From positions 3,286,001-3,350,000 of the forward strand of contig OZ244625.1 of assembly GCA_965218555.1 (NCBI GenBank): a stretch of DNA of 64,000 nucleotides, in the 5' to 3' direction. Of the stretch, positions 7,931-16,739 are shown piece by piece. The position numbers were made by a program, and so were the translations under genes. Every line of letters begins with the position of its first letter. Positions within the stretch are counted from its first letter, which is position 1. The notes beneath the pieces were generated by a model. That model was given only the letters and a program-made list of their open reading frames with translations. It had not been told where the DNA came from and made no database searches. This stretch comes from JAPPLB01 sp965218555 (GTDB lineage Bacteria; Acidobacteriota; Terriglobia; Bryobacterales; UBA6623).

Positions 7931-9454
7931 TTGCATCGCGTCTCGCACGTCTTTACACTGCTGCTGGCAACCTCCGTGTTGCTGGGGCTCTCCGCTTGTC
8001 ATGGCGCCGACGACAGCGCGCCCGCTCAACGGCCGAACATTCTCTTCGCCATTTCCGATGATCAATCGTGGCTCCATACGGGAGCGATGAGCGACCCGAA
8101 TGTCGAGACGCCGGCATTCGACCGCGTAGCGCGCGAGGGTGTGCTTTTCACGCACGCATTCACCGCCGCACCGTCGTGCACGCCCTCTCGCAGCGCCATC
8201 CTTACCGGCCAATCCATCTGGCGGCTGGAGGCTGCCGGACTGCTGATGGGAACCATCCCGTCAAAGTTTGCACTCTTCCCGCTCTTGCTCGAAGACGCCG
8301 GTTATGAAATCGGTTACACAGGCAAAGCCTGGGGCCCCGGCGACTGGCAGGCCGGGGGCCTCAAGCGTTATCCCACGGGACGTGAATTCGCCCGGCGCAC
8401 CTACGAATCCGTTCCGCCAGGCATACGGAACAACAACTACGCCGCCAACTTCGATGACTTCCTGGCGCAACGCGAAGAGGACATGCCGTTCTTCTTCTGG
8501 TACGGCGCGTCGGAACCGCACCGCGCCTACGACTATGACGCGGGCGTGAATAAAGGCAAGACCCCCGAGACGGTTTCCGTCCCAGCCTTTCTGCCGGATA
8601 CCGACGAAGTTCGCCGCGACATCCTCGATTACTACGTCGAAATCGAATGGTTCGATGCGCATCTGCTGCGTATGATCGAGGCGCTCGAAAAGGCGGGAGA
8701 GCTCGACAATACCATCATCATCGTCACCAGCGACAACGGTATGCCCTTTCCCCGCGCGAAGACTGCGCTTTATGACTGGGGTGTCCGCATGCCGCTGGCG
8801 ATCCGCTGGCCCGCGAAAGTTCCGGGCGGGCGCCGGGTCGACGACCTCGTTGGTCATGCCGCTCTCGCGCCGACATTTCTCGAAGCGGCGGGCCTTCCCG
8901 TTCCCGAGATGATGACAGGCCGTAGCCTGCTCAACGTTCTCACGGCGGCAGAGGGAGGCCGTGTCGACCCCACTCGTGACCGTGTCTTCACTGCCATCGA
9001 GCGGCATACGTGGACCCGCCCTAACGGCGCGCCCTACCCCAGCCGCGCCATTCGAACGCTGGACTACCTCTACATCCGCAACTACGAACCCGACCGCTGG
9101 CCTGCAGGCGACCCGGACCTGGATGCGGAGCCGCAGAGCTTTTACGGCGACGTCGACCGCTGTCCCACCAAGACCTTCATGTTGGAAGAGCCCAACAAGC
9201 GGGAGTTTGCCCGCGAGTTTGATCTGAGTTTCGGACGACGCCCCGCCGAAGAGCTCTACAAGATCGCTGACGACCCCGGTCAGATCAACAACCTGGCGAA
9301 CAACCCGGACTACGCTGACACCCGCAAAGAGCTCAGCGAAGCTCTGGCCGCCCACCTCACGGAAACCGGCGATCCACGCTCCGGCGGAGAGTCCCCTTGG
9401 GACTACTACCCCTATCGCCGAAGAGGCAAGGTACAGGTAGCCGAGCGAAAATAG
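7931..9454 (+). CDS. Sulfatase, predicted lipoprotein
   Basis: An exported type I sulfatase that hydrolyses sulfate esters, probably on sugars or polysaccharides. The signature SCTPSRSAILTGQ holds the Cys that is oxidised to formylglycine. The metal ligands NILFAISDDQSW and VTSDNGM are present. The N-terminus MHRVSHVFTLLLATSVLLGLSAC is a lipoprotein signal with lipobox LSAC, so the enzyme is tethered to a membrane. The start is TTG 7931, the first start codon after the tRNA that leaves a complete signal peptide. Longer frames would overlap the tRNA. The mature protein is about 485 residues and most resembles heparan N-sulfatase-like members. No matching maturase gene is visible in the window. 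Confidence 0.9.
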   Translation: MHRVSHVFTLLLATSVLLGLSACHGADDSAPAQRPNILFAISDDQSWLHTGAMSDPNVETPAFDRVAREGVLFTHAFTAAPSCTPSRSAILTGQSIWRLEAAGLLMGTIPSKFALFPLLLEDAGYEIGYTGKAWGPGDWQAGGLKRYPTGREFARRTYESVPPGIRNNNYAANFDDFLAQREEDMPFFFWYGASEPHRAYDYDAGVNKGKTPETVSVPAFLPDTDEVRRDILDYYVEIEWFDAHLLRMIEALEKAGELDNTIIIVTSDNGMPFPRAKTALYDWGVRMPLAIRWPAKVPGGRRVDDLVGHAALAPTFLEAAGLPVPEMMTGRSLLNVLTAAEGGRVDPTRDRVFTAIERHTWTRPNGAPYPSRAIRTLDYLYIRNYEPDRWPAGDPDLDAEPQSFYGDVDRCPTKTFMLEEPNKREFAREFDLSFGRRPAEELYKIADDPGQINNLANNPDYADTRKELSEALAAHLTETGDPRSGGESPWDYYPYRRRGKVQVAERK

Positions 9455-9844
9455 GGAAACCGCGCGGCATAGGCGGTTGCTTCATCAGCCGATTGATTTC
9501 AGCCATCCGACCCGTTCCGCCTGCGAGCCGCGGTGCGTGGTGCGACTCACTCCGGAAGGTCTGTATTGTCATCATGGACCCTCGGCGATACCTGCTTCTC
9601 CGGCCAAACTGCGTTGCCAACGTTGATGACGCTATCGGGTACGGGGCTATCGTGTCGACGCGTTCGCCCGGCGGAAGATTCTCCATCGCCTCCAGGCTTC
9701 GGGCCCAAGAAAGCCGCCTTGAAAACGGCAAGACGGCCATCGGCCGCTTCTTCCATGCAGAAACCGACGATCATCTGAACGACGATCTCATCCGGGTCCA
9801 AAACTGCTCTTCGGATGCTTCTGTAGCGTGGAGGTTGCACGAGG
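9455..9844. other. Intergenic region, nothing recognised
   Basis: This 390-bp gap lies between the convergent sulfatase and Nudix genes. It has open frames on both strands but none with family motifs or a ribosome site. No clear hairpin terminator was found. Confidence 0.45.
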
Positions 9845-10378
9845 TCAGTACTGTCTCGAAAGAAAGTAGAGACCTGTATAGACCTTCGGATCGACCAGAA
9901 AGTCCTCGCCGGCGCGTGCCGCGAGCCAAGCGTCCACTTCATCAAGAGGGACCAGGTGAACCTTGATGTCCTCGTTGCCGACTCCTCCGCCTTCGCCGAC
10001 TTGCACAAGGTCCTCAGCCTGGAGGAAAGTGATGATTTCCGAAGCCATGCCGCCCGACGAAGGACCGTGGCCGATCAGCCGCATCCTTCCGGCGCGGTAT
10101 CCCGTTTCTTCTTCGAGTTCGCGGTTCGCCGCTTCCAGAAGATGTTCGCCCTCGAACTCAGGTTCATCTCCCACAATGCCGGCCGCCCATTCGATCACGC
10201 GGGCCCGAACGGGTTCGCGGTATTGGTCGATCAAGACGGCCTTGTCGTCAGCCGTGACGGCGGCCACGACCACTACCTCATCGACGCCCTTGCGGGCGAC
10301 GTATTCCCAGCCGTTCCGCTTGCGTAATTCGAGGAAGCGGCCTCTGCCGAGAATCGTTTCGCTCTGCTGATCTCTCAT
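9845..10378 (-). CDS. Nudix hydrolase, ADP-ribose pyrophosphatase type
   Basis: A 177-residue cytosolic Nudix enzyme that probably splits ADP-ribose or related nucleotide sugars. The core of the Nudix box, ANRELEEETGY, supplies the Glu residues that bind magnesium. The preceding strand AVLIDQYREPVRARVIEWAAG is typical of ADP-ribose pyrophosphatases. The first box glycine is displaced by a two-residue shift, a mild deviation. It lies on the same strand as the nicotinamidase, 93 bp downstream. That gene also acts in NAD turnover, so a joint role in NAD recycling is plausible but inferred. Confidence 0.87.
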   Translation of the reverse strand: MRDQQSETILGRGRFLELRKRNGWEYVARKGVDEVVVVAAVTADDKAVLIDQYREPVRARVIEWAAGIVGDEPEFEGEHLLEAANRELEEETGYRAGRMRLIGHGPSSGGMASEIITFLQAEDLVQVGEGGGVGNEDIKVHLVPLDEVDAWLAARAGEDFLVDPKVYTGLYFLSRQY

Positions 10379-10471
10379 CCTCTATTGCTATTGCCGGTTT
10401 CATTTTCCGGCGGCCGTCAACGGACCGGTCCAGCCTGGATATCTTGCACCGCCAAGTGATGAGATGTCCGG

Positions 10472-11083
10472 CTAGACTTCATCGCTTGCTACAACCCGCG
10501 CGCCGGCCTCTCTCATTTCTTGGAACGCACGATCCACATCGCCGGGCTTCAGGTCGATGCCACGGCAACCATCCTCGATGACCGCCACCCGGAAGCCTTC
10601 GCCGGCGGCATCGAGCACGCTGAACTTGACGCAGTAGTCCGTCGCCAACCCAAGCAGATAGACCTCATCGACACCCTGTCCGCGCAAATAGCCCGTCAGC
10701 CCGGTCGACCGCCGATGGGCATTGTCGAAGAACGTGCTGTAGCTGTCGATTCGCGGATCCTCCCCCTTGGGAAAGACCTTGTCGATCACCTGCGTGTTCA
10801 AGCCATGGTGGAATGAGGCGCCCCAGGTCTCTTGAACGCAGTGGACCGGCCAGAGTACCTGCCTGAGGCCGGCCAACTCAATGACGTCTCCGGGCTGGCA
10901 ACACTCGTGGCGCGACGCAAAGCTACAGTGATTCGGCGGATGCCAATCCTGGCTGGCCACGACCCTGTCGAATCTCGGCATCAGCCGGTTCGCTACTGCT
11001 ACGACCTCGTCGCCGTGCTGAACCGGTAAAGCTCCGCCCGGCATGAAGTCGTTCTGCAAATCGACGACGATCAGGGCTCGCAT
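10472..11083 (-). CDS. pncA: Nicotinamidase / isochorismatase-family amidohydrolase
   Basis: A 203-residue enzyme that converts nicotinamide to nicotinate in the NAD salvage path. The catalytic triad is clear: Asp in VVDLQNDF, Lys in DKVFPKGED and Cys in ATDYCVKF. The metal-binding Asp-x-His and His are in SQDWHPPNH. The length matches PncA. The ATG at 11083 gives the tight start MRALIVVDLQNDF; ATG 11098 would add five residues (MRRRH). Neither has a strong ribosome site. The neighbour downstream on the same strand is a Nudix ADP-ribose pyrophosphatase, so both may work in NAD turnover. Confidence 0.88.
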   Translation of the reverse strand: MRALIVVDLQNDFMPGGALPVQHGDEVVAVANRLMPRFDRVVASQDWHPPNHCSFASRHECCQPGDVIELAGLRQVLWPVHCVQETWGASFHHGLNTQVIDKVFPKGEDPRIDSYSTFFDNAHRRSTGLTGYLRGQGVDEVYLLGLATDYCVKFSVLDAAGEGFRVAVIEDGCRGIDLKPGDVDRAFQEMREAGARVVASDEV

Positions 11084-11407
11084 GTGCCTGCGTCTCATGG
11101 TAACCGAAGCACCCGGGAACGGCCCCCTGGAGAGTATTCCGGCGTGTTTGCCGGAGGGCGGCTCCAATGGTCGGTCACCTGCAGGAGTCTCTTAGCGGCT
11201 CGTGGACTTCACTCTTGGCCTGCCGGCAACTTGAACGCGAATGACTTCAATGCGGACGAGGCCGAGCCAATCCGATTAAGCCGCATGCCGCACAGGACTG
11301 CTCTACAGGATGTGCTCGATCGGTTCCAGGGTGAAGGACATGGAACCCCGTCAGACCCATATCGAAGACGGCGACCCGCGGCGCATGATCCCGTGTGCCG
11401 AGAGCGC

Positions 11408-12442
11408 TCATGCCGCTGCCGCGACGGTTTCCCACCGGCCGCTCTGGCCGGAGCGAAACAGCGCGTCGAGAATGCGCATGTTGCGGACCGCGTTCTCCTG
11501 CGGGAACTCCAGGGGCTCGCCCGTGCGAATCGCCAGCGAAAAGTTGTCTCCCTGCGCCGTATACTGATCGACGATCTCGAAGGTCTCGGTCATTGCTGAC
11601 GAGGTCGATGGCGCGCTGCTACCGGTGTCGACGAAAATGCGGCACGGCCGGTCCGGCGGCGCGTTGAACGGGATCTCGACCTCGATCCGCCCGGCCGTTC
11701 CAAACACCTGCATCCTTTGATAGGGAACGAGTTGAGTCGAGCAAACAAAGCTCGCCTGCCCTGCGTCGAACTCCAGGATCGCGCTCGCGAGCCGGTCGGT
11801 TTTCATCTCGGGATCTGTCTCGATCAGGGCGATCACCCTGCTCGGTTCCGCTTCAAAGACGAACCGCGACATCGTAATGGGATAGCAGCCGATATCGTAG
11901 ATTCCCCCTCCGCCGATGTCGGCCTGATTGCGAATATTCGCCGGGTCGAGATTCGTGTAGCTGAAAAAGCCCTGCGTCGCCCTCAGAGAGCCAATCCGGC
12001 CCTCGCGAACCAAGTCCCGCACTCGCCTCCACTGCGGATGATGGCGAACCATGAAAGCCTCTTCGATCAACATGCCGGTCCGGTCGCGCACATCGACCAG
12101 CGTTTGAGCCTCGTCGGCGGTCAACGCCAAGGGCTTCTCGCACAGCACGTGCTTCCCCGCCTCCGCTCCCCTGACCGACCATGGGACGTGCAGGTGGTTC
12201 GGGAGAGGGTTGTAAATCGCCTCGATCTTCGGATCGTCGATCAATTCCTGATAAGAGCCATACGCTTTGGGGATATCCAGGTCCTGCGCAACCTGCCGAG
12301 CCCGCTCCGGATCACGAGACGCGATTGCCATGACCCAGCTCAGCCGACTCCGCTGCATCGCTGGAATGACCTTCTCTCGTCCGATCTTCGCCGTGCTCAG
12401 CACGCCCCATCGAACGGGTTCGTAAGCAACCGTCTCCGTCAT
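11408..12442 (-). CDS. Gfo/Idh/MocA-family oxidoreductase
   Basis: A 344-residue NAD(P)-dependent sugar-type dehydrogenase. The Rossmann start is RWGVLSTAKIGREKVIPAM. The family Lys is in HVLCEKPLAL, and EAFMVRHHPQW and GGGIYDIGCYPI are the usual substrate-side motifs. The family includes D-xylose, glucose-fructose and inositol dehydrogenases; the sequence does not tell which. The start is ATG 12442 (MTETVAYEPVRWGV); longer in-frame extensions lack a ribosome site and have unlike composition. It is divergent from the methyltransferase-like gene, with about 100 bp between them. Confidence 0.9.
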   Translation of the reverse strand: MTETVAYEPVRWGVLSTAKIGREKVIPAMQRSRLSWVMAIASRDPERARQVAQDLDIPKAYGSYQELIDDPKIEAIYNPLPNHLHVPWSVRGAEAGKHVLCEKPLALTADEAQTLVDVRDRTGMLIEEAFMVRHHPQWRRVRDLVREGRIGSLRATQGFFSYTNLDPANIRNQADIGGGGIYDIGCYPITMSRFVFEAEPSRVIALIETDPEMKTDRLASAILEFDAGQASFVCSTQLVPYQRMQVFGTAGRIEVEIPFNAPPDRPCRIFVDTGSSAPSTSSAMTETFEIVDQYTAQGDNFSLAIRTGEPLEFPQENAVRNMRILDALFRSGQSGRWETVAAAA

Positions 12443-12542
12443 TGGCCTACCGCATCCTGCCGGGCAGGAAGGGTGTATGTTAGCAGGCCCTCCGGCATGT
12501 TCTCCGTCAGAATAGGCAGAGGAAGGCCGGCGCGGCGCGCTG

Positions 12543-13415
12543 GTGAGGTCCGGCGTGACGGAAACCGAACGAAAGACCCACTCTTCCGTACTGGCCCGGC
12601 AGCAGGCCTTCAATCGCCGTACGCGCAACAGCGGATCGCTCTATCTTTCCCACCGGCGTAAAGTGACCGAGGTCATTGTCGGATCATCGCAAGTAGAGCA
12701 CCGCCGCCTTTGTATTCTGGGAGCCGGGAATGCCAATGATCTCGACCTGCCGGTCTTGGCCCAAGCCTTCGAGCAGATCCATCTCGTGGATCTCGACAAC
12801 GAAGCGCTCGCCGAGGTTGCCCGTCGCCATCCTGAACTCGACGGCCTCGTCACCCTGCACGGCGACACCGACCTCAGCGGCATCGCGGCGCGGTTGGATG
12901 CGCTTTCCCAGCCGCTGCTTGATCGAGCGGTTGACCTGCTGATTGACTCTGCGCGTCGCGTCTCCCCACTTCGAATCGGCGAACCGTTCGACGTCGTCGC
13001 TTCGACTTGCCTGTTGACGCAACTCTTGCATGCCGCCGCGGCCACTCTCGGTCAACATTCCGCTCGTCTCTCCGTGGCGTTCGAGGCGATTCGTGTCGGC
13101 CACCTTCGATTGCTTGCCGATCTCACCGCTCCCGGCGGCGCCGGCCTGCTCATGACGGATCTGGCCTCATCGGATGATGCTCCGGCAATCGCATCGGCCT
13201 CCGAGCGAGACCTTCCTGCACTCGCCTCCCGTCTAGCCGCCGCAGGAGCCTGCTTTGCCGGGATCGAGCTCGGCGAAATGGAGGATCAATTGTCGACCGA
13301 TCCCTTCCTGGCCTCGCTAGTCCGGGAGGTGAGGCAGCTCGGCGTTTGGCGCTGGCGAATCAACAAGACAAAAACGTTTCTCGTCGGCGGCCTGTCGTTC
13401 ATCAAATGTGAATGA
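12543..13415 (+). CDS. Putative SAM-dependent methyltransferase-like protein
   Basis: A 290-residue protein. LCILGAGNANDLDLPVL followed by IHLVDLDNEALAEV looks like strands 1-2 of a class I methyltransferase: a glycine loop, then an acidic residue ending strand 2. FDVVASTCLLTQLL and GAGLLMTDLASSD fit later strands. I cannot name a substrate or a family with certainty. The start is GTG 12543 or 12555; both give the same core. A Lys/Arg-rich segment (RRTRNSGSLYLSHRRK) precedes the domain. No partner gene is evident. Confidence 0.65.
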   Translation: MRSGVTETERKTHSSVLARQQAFNRRTRNSGSLYLSHRRKVTEVIVGSSQVEHRRLCILGAGNANDLDLPVLAQAFEQIHLVDLDNEALAEVARRHPELDGLVTLHGDTDLSGIAARLDALSQPLLDRAVDLLIDSARRVSPLRIGEPFDVVASTCLLTQLLHAAAATLGQHSARLSVAFEAIRVGHLRLLADLTAPGGAGLLMTDLASSDDAPAIASASERDLPALASRLAAAGACFAGIELGEMEDQLSTDPFLASLVREVRQLGVWRWRINKTKTFLVGGLSFIKCE

Positions 13416-13650
13416 TCCCGATCGGATTGCTCATGTTTTACTACCGCGGGATGAGTGGAATAGTAGCTTGTCGGTGAGGGCGTCGGTGATTGGAACCCGC
13501 GCAGGGCCGGCGCGGCGCGGTCATGGCCCTTACGACCTTCCACCAGACGAACACCTTTCATTGCTCCTCGGGTGCTGTCCGCACGTGCTACCTGAACCTC
13601 TTGCGGGCGGCCGATCGAACGCCGCGCTATCGATTCCCGCTCCCGGGAAC

Positions 13651-14793
13651 CTAAAGAACCTCTTGCGGACTCTTGGCGAATGCCAAACGAAAGGCCGGCC
13701 GAAGCTTCTTGTTCGTGATGATCCTGACCGCCTTAACCAGGTATTTCATCGCGATCGGTTCTGCCCTCGATTCGAAGAGCTGAGTGAAGTTCTTCACGCT
13801 GCCGTCCATTTGCGTCCGAAAGAACCTCTCACTCCACTTGACCCAGCCCAAGGAATGATCAGGGTACTCGCTCAGAACGTCGCCAAGAGTTTGGATCACC
13901 CGCAGGAGGTGGGGCTCCCGGTATTGCGGCATGATTACCATGCGGCTGTAGCCGTCACGGATGATTTCGTCCGCAAACTCCGCGAACGTCGAGGCATTGG
14001 TGACGTTCAGCATCGCGTTCGGCTCGTGTCCGTGACGGTCGCCGCCCGAGATCAGCGGCAGTTGGACCTCCTCGGCGAGCTTGGCAACCCGCTGATTCTC
14101 CGAACTCGACCGCATCCCGTTGATCTCCAAGGCATGGATCGGGTCGCGATACCGCCGAATGAAATCATAAACGCATTGCGCTTGCGGCCTAGCTCCCTGG
14201 CCCGTCTGATCCCACATCGGGTGATTGAACACAATGAGCACTCCGGGCATCGAGGCCAACTCGTGCATCAACTCATCCAGCAGCGCAAGCCGAGGTTCCG
14301 CTCTGTAGGCCAACAGATGCCCGAAGATCGTGCGAGCCGACTTCGGCGGAAGATTGTGAACCCCGATATGGAAGTACGTCGCTCCGAACGGCGTCGTCCA
14401 CTCCACCGAGAGCGGCACATGTTCGTTCCGCGCCGCGAGCTGCAGGTGCATCGGGGCATCGATATTGTCGTGGTCGGAGATTGAGACAATCGGTGCCATC
14501 TGAAGCTCGTCTTCAATCTGAGATCTCTCGAGATGAAGCGCCTGACCCGCAGAAAGCGGCGGGGTCCACCAGATCCTGGCCAGTTCCCCTTCCAAGGTGG
14601 GGCTGTCGGACCGCGACCGGTAGAGCCGGTAGATCAGCCAGTGCACAAACGAAGATTGCTGCGTCAACCTCTTGATGAAGTTGACGCTTTCTTTCGAATG
14701 CAGTGTGTGACTGTGAAGGGAGATACCCGTACAGAAACCCTCGTCCAAAGGACGATCCCGGTCCTTGTAAAGGATTTTGTGGCTCATCCGCAC
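13651..14793 (-). CDS. PHP-domain metal-dependent hydrolase
   Basis: A 380-residue protein with the four metal-binding motifs of the PHP superfamily in order: SLHSHTLHS, SISDHDN, VFNHPMWD and SGGDRHGH. Such proteins hydrolyse phosphoesters with a multinuclear metal site. An insertion between the first and second motifs (SFVHWLIYRLYRSRSDS) makes it longer than simple PHP enzymes. The gene is divergent from a family 4 glycosyltransferase. Comparable pairings occur with glycolipid or nucleotide-sugar metabolism, but the link here is inferred. Substrate unknown. Confidence 0.82.
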   Translation of the reverse strand: MRMSHKILYKDRDRPLDEGFCTGISLHSHTLHSKESVNFIKRLTQQSSFVHWLIYRLYRSRSDSPTLEGELARIWWTPPLSAGQALHLERSQIEDELQMAPIVSISDHDNIDAPMHLQLAARNEHVPLSVEWTTPFGATYFHIGVHNLPPKSARTIFGHLLAYRAEPRLALLDELMHELASMPGVLIVFNHPMWDQTGQGARPQAQCVYDFIRRYRDPIHALEINGMRSSSENQRVAKLAEEVQLPLISGGDRHGHEPNAMLNVTNASTFAEFADEIIRDGYSRMVIMPQYREPHLLRVIQTLGDVLSEYPDHSLGWVKWSERFFRTQMDGSVKNFTQLFESRAEPIAMKYLVKAVRIITNKKLRPAFRLAFAKSPQEVL

Positions 14794-15307
14794 CCCCTGG
14801 CGACGAAGTACGAGGTCAAGAAAAACACCTAGGGTGGCCGGGCCGGGCGGCAGTAACCGTCATACCGCTGACCGAGAAGCCACAGTGTACCGCTCGTCTC
14901 AGTCTGTTGACAGTCGTTAACGCGGCGTTTGCGGAAGGATTAAATTCGTGTGAAACACAACCCTGTAATTCTGTTTCTACCAAGTCCCTGTTCGTCTTTC
15001 TGTACGCTTCCAATGCGGTTTCATTATAGCCGGTTCCGCCACGTCGTGTTGACCACCGGATAGTGAGCCGGAAGTGGGCGCACCACTGACCATCTCGCCG
15101 CCGCCGCTTGGCTCCAAGCAACAATCTGATTTCCTGTTTTCACCAATAATTCATCTCCCGGTAAGCACGCAGAGAGCCTCGGGCGGCATCTTCGAGGCAG
15201 GACCAACTAAAACCGGTCGGCTCCTGCGGCAAGAGGCGGCAAGAAGGCAGATCCGCTACACTTCGAATGGTTGCCTTTCGAGATCGTCAACGGGAGCCGC
15301 GTCCGAC
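14794..15307. other. Divergent intergenic region
   Basis: This 514-bp gap separates the divergent PHP and glycosyltransferase genes and must hold both promoters. A perfect -35-like TTGACA lies near 14907, but no good -10 box follows at 16-18 bp. The in-frame extension of the glycosyltransferase frame up to 15074 has unlike composition and is not taken as coding. Confidence 0.45.
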
Positions 15308-16657
15308 ATGATCGAAACAACCCGCTCGGAACAAGCTTGGGACTCCGATGCGGGACAGTGGGCTCGGACGCCTGCAAAGCACATCCACCGCGGCCATGAC
15401 TTGCCGCCGATCCCCCTGAGCCAGGGCCCTTCACACAACGAGGCGGACGCGCCGCGCGTTCCCCGCATCGCCTTGCTCGCCGATAGCTTTCTCGAAGTCA
15501 ATGGACTCGCCCTGACCTGCCGTCAACTGCACGATTTCGCCTGTCGGCGGCGCTTCCCCTTTCTTACATTCCTGGCCGGACCGAATACGGAGTTCCGGGA
15601 AGAAGGCACAACCTATCTTGCGCAGCTCGGTTTCAGCCGCGCGTCGCTGCCGATCGACAGTGGGCTCGTGTTCGACCCCGTTTTCTGGCGCCACTATCGT
15701 CGCGTCAAGCAGGCGCTGGAAAATTTTCGACCCGACTTGGTTCATTTCACGGCGCTCAGCAACTGTGGCATTCTCGGCGCGATCGTCGCCAAACGGCTGG
15801 GCATTCCAACAGTTGCCTCCTGGCACACGAACATACATGAGTTCGGCGCCTGGCGGCTGGATAAAGCCACATCCTTTCTTCCCGATCGCGCCCGCAAGTC
15901 GCTTTGCCGGTTTCTGGAGCGCTTCTCTCTCTCCGGCATTCTGGAGTTCTACCGCCCGGCGCGCCTGCTGTTCGCTCCGAACGAAGAACTGGCCTCCCTG
16001 CTCGAGACCCGAACCGGCAAACCGACGCGGATCATGCGGCGCGGTGTCAACTCCCATCTTTTCTCCCCCGAGAAGCGTACTCGCACCGACGATAGCTTCG
16101 TTCTCGGCTTCGTCGGGCGGCTGGCCACCGAGAAGAACGTTCGCTTTCTGCCTGCGCTTGAGCAGGCTCTCATCGCCGCGGGTCGTCGTAACTTCAAGTT
16201 TGCGATCGTCGGCCAAGGCAGCGAGAAGCCTTGGCTGGAAAAAAACATGCGGTTCGCCGAGTTTCCCGGTGTCCTGGAGGGTGAAGACCTGGCTCGCGCC
16301 TATGCCAATTTCGATCTCTTCGTCTTCCCCTCTTACTCGGATACGTACGGCAACGTAATCCAGGAGTCGCATGCCTCCGGCGTTCCGGCCGTCGTGACAA
16401 ACCGGGGCGGCCCCAAGTTTCTCGTCATGGACGGCGTCAACGGATTCGTTGCCCGGGACGATCAGCATTTCGTCGAGTGCGTCCTCAAGGCCATGGACCC
16501 GCAAACGGATATCGCCAAGATGAAGACTGCTGCCCGCGAGCAGGGAGAGCAGGCTTCTTGGGATCGAGTTTTCGAGAAGGTTTACAGCGACTACGAGACT
16601 TGCCTCGACATGATCCGCCGCACATCGTCCACCAACAGCAACTACGCGAGCCGGTGA
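15308..16657 (+). CDS. Glycosyltransferase, GT4 family
   Basis: A 449-residue GT-B fold enzyme that transfers a sugar from a nucleotide donor, probably to a lipid. The N-terminal acceptor domain starts PRIALLADSFLEVNGL and has VASWHTNIHEFG. The donor-binding domain has VLGFVGRLATEKNVRFL and the E-x7-E motif in FPSYSDTYGNVIQESHASG. It resembles glycolipid mannosyl/glucosyltransferases more than sucrose or glycogen synthases. The start is ATG 15308; the first 60 residues before the fold are low in motif content, so a later start is possible. No membrane span is seen. Confidence 0.87.
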   Translation: MIETTRSEQAWDSDAGQWARTPAKHIHRGHDLPPIPLSQGPSHNEADAPRVPRIALLADSFLEVNGLALTCRQLHDFACRRRFPFLTFLAGPNTEFREEGTTYLAQLGFSRASLPIDSGLVFDPVFWRHYRRVKQALENFRPDLVHFTALSNCGILGAIVAKRLGIPTVASWHTNIHEFGAWRLDKATSFLPDRARKSLCRFLERFSLSGILEFYRPARLLFAPNEELASLLETRTGKPTRIMRRGVNSHLFSPEKRTRTDDSFVLGFVGRLATEKNVRFLPALEQALIAAGRRNFKFAIVGQGSEKPWLEKNMRFAEFPGVLEGEDLARAYANFDLFVFPSYSDTYGNVIQESHASGVPAVVTNRGGPKFLVMDGVNGFVARDDQHFVECVLKAMDPQTDIAKMKTAAREQGEQASWDRVFEKVYSDYETCLDMIRRTSSTNSNYASR

Positions 16658-16739
16658 GCGGTCAACGCCCGCGGCCGCCCGGTCGGCTGAGCGGCACCCT
16701 GGTAGCGATTGAACTTCCCGGAAAACAACGAGCTCCCAG

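Noticed and set aside
8261..9355. A 364-codon minus-strand frame inside the sulfatase
   Set aside because: The plus strand carries clear catalytic motifs; the opposite frame has none.
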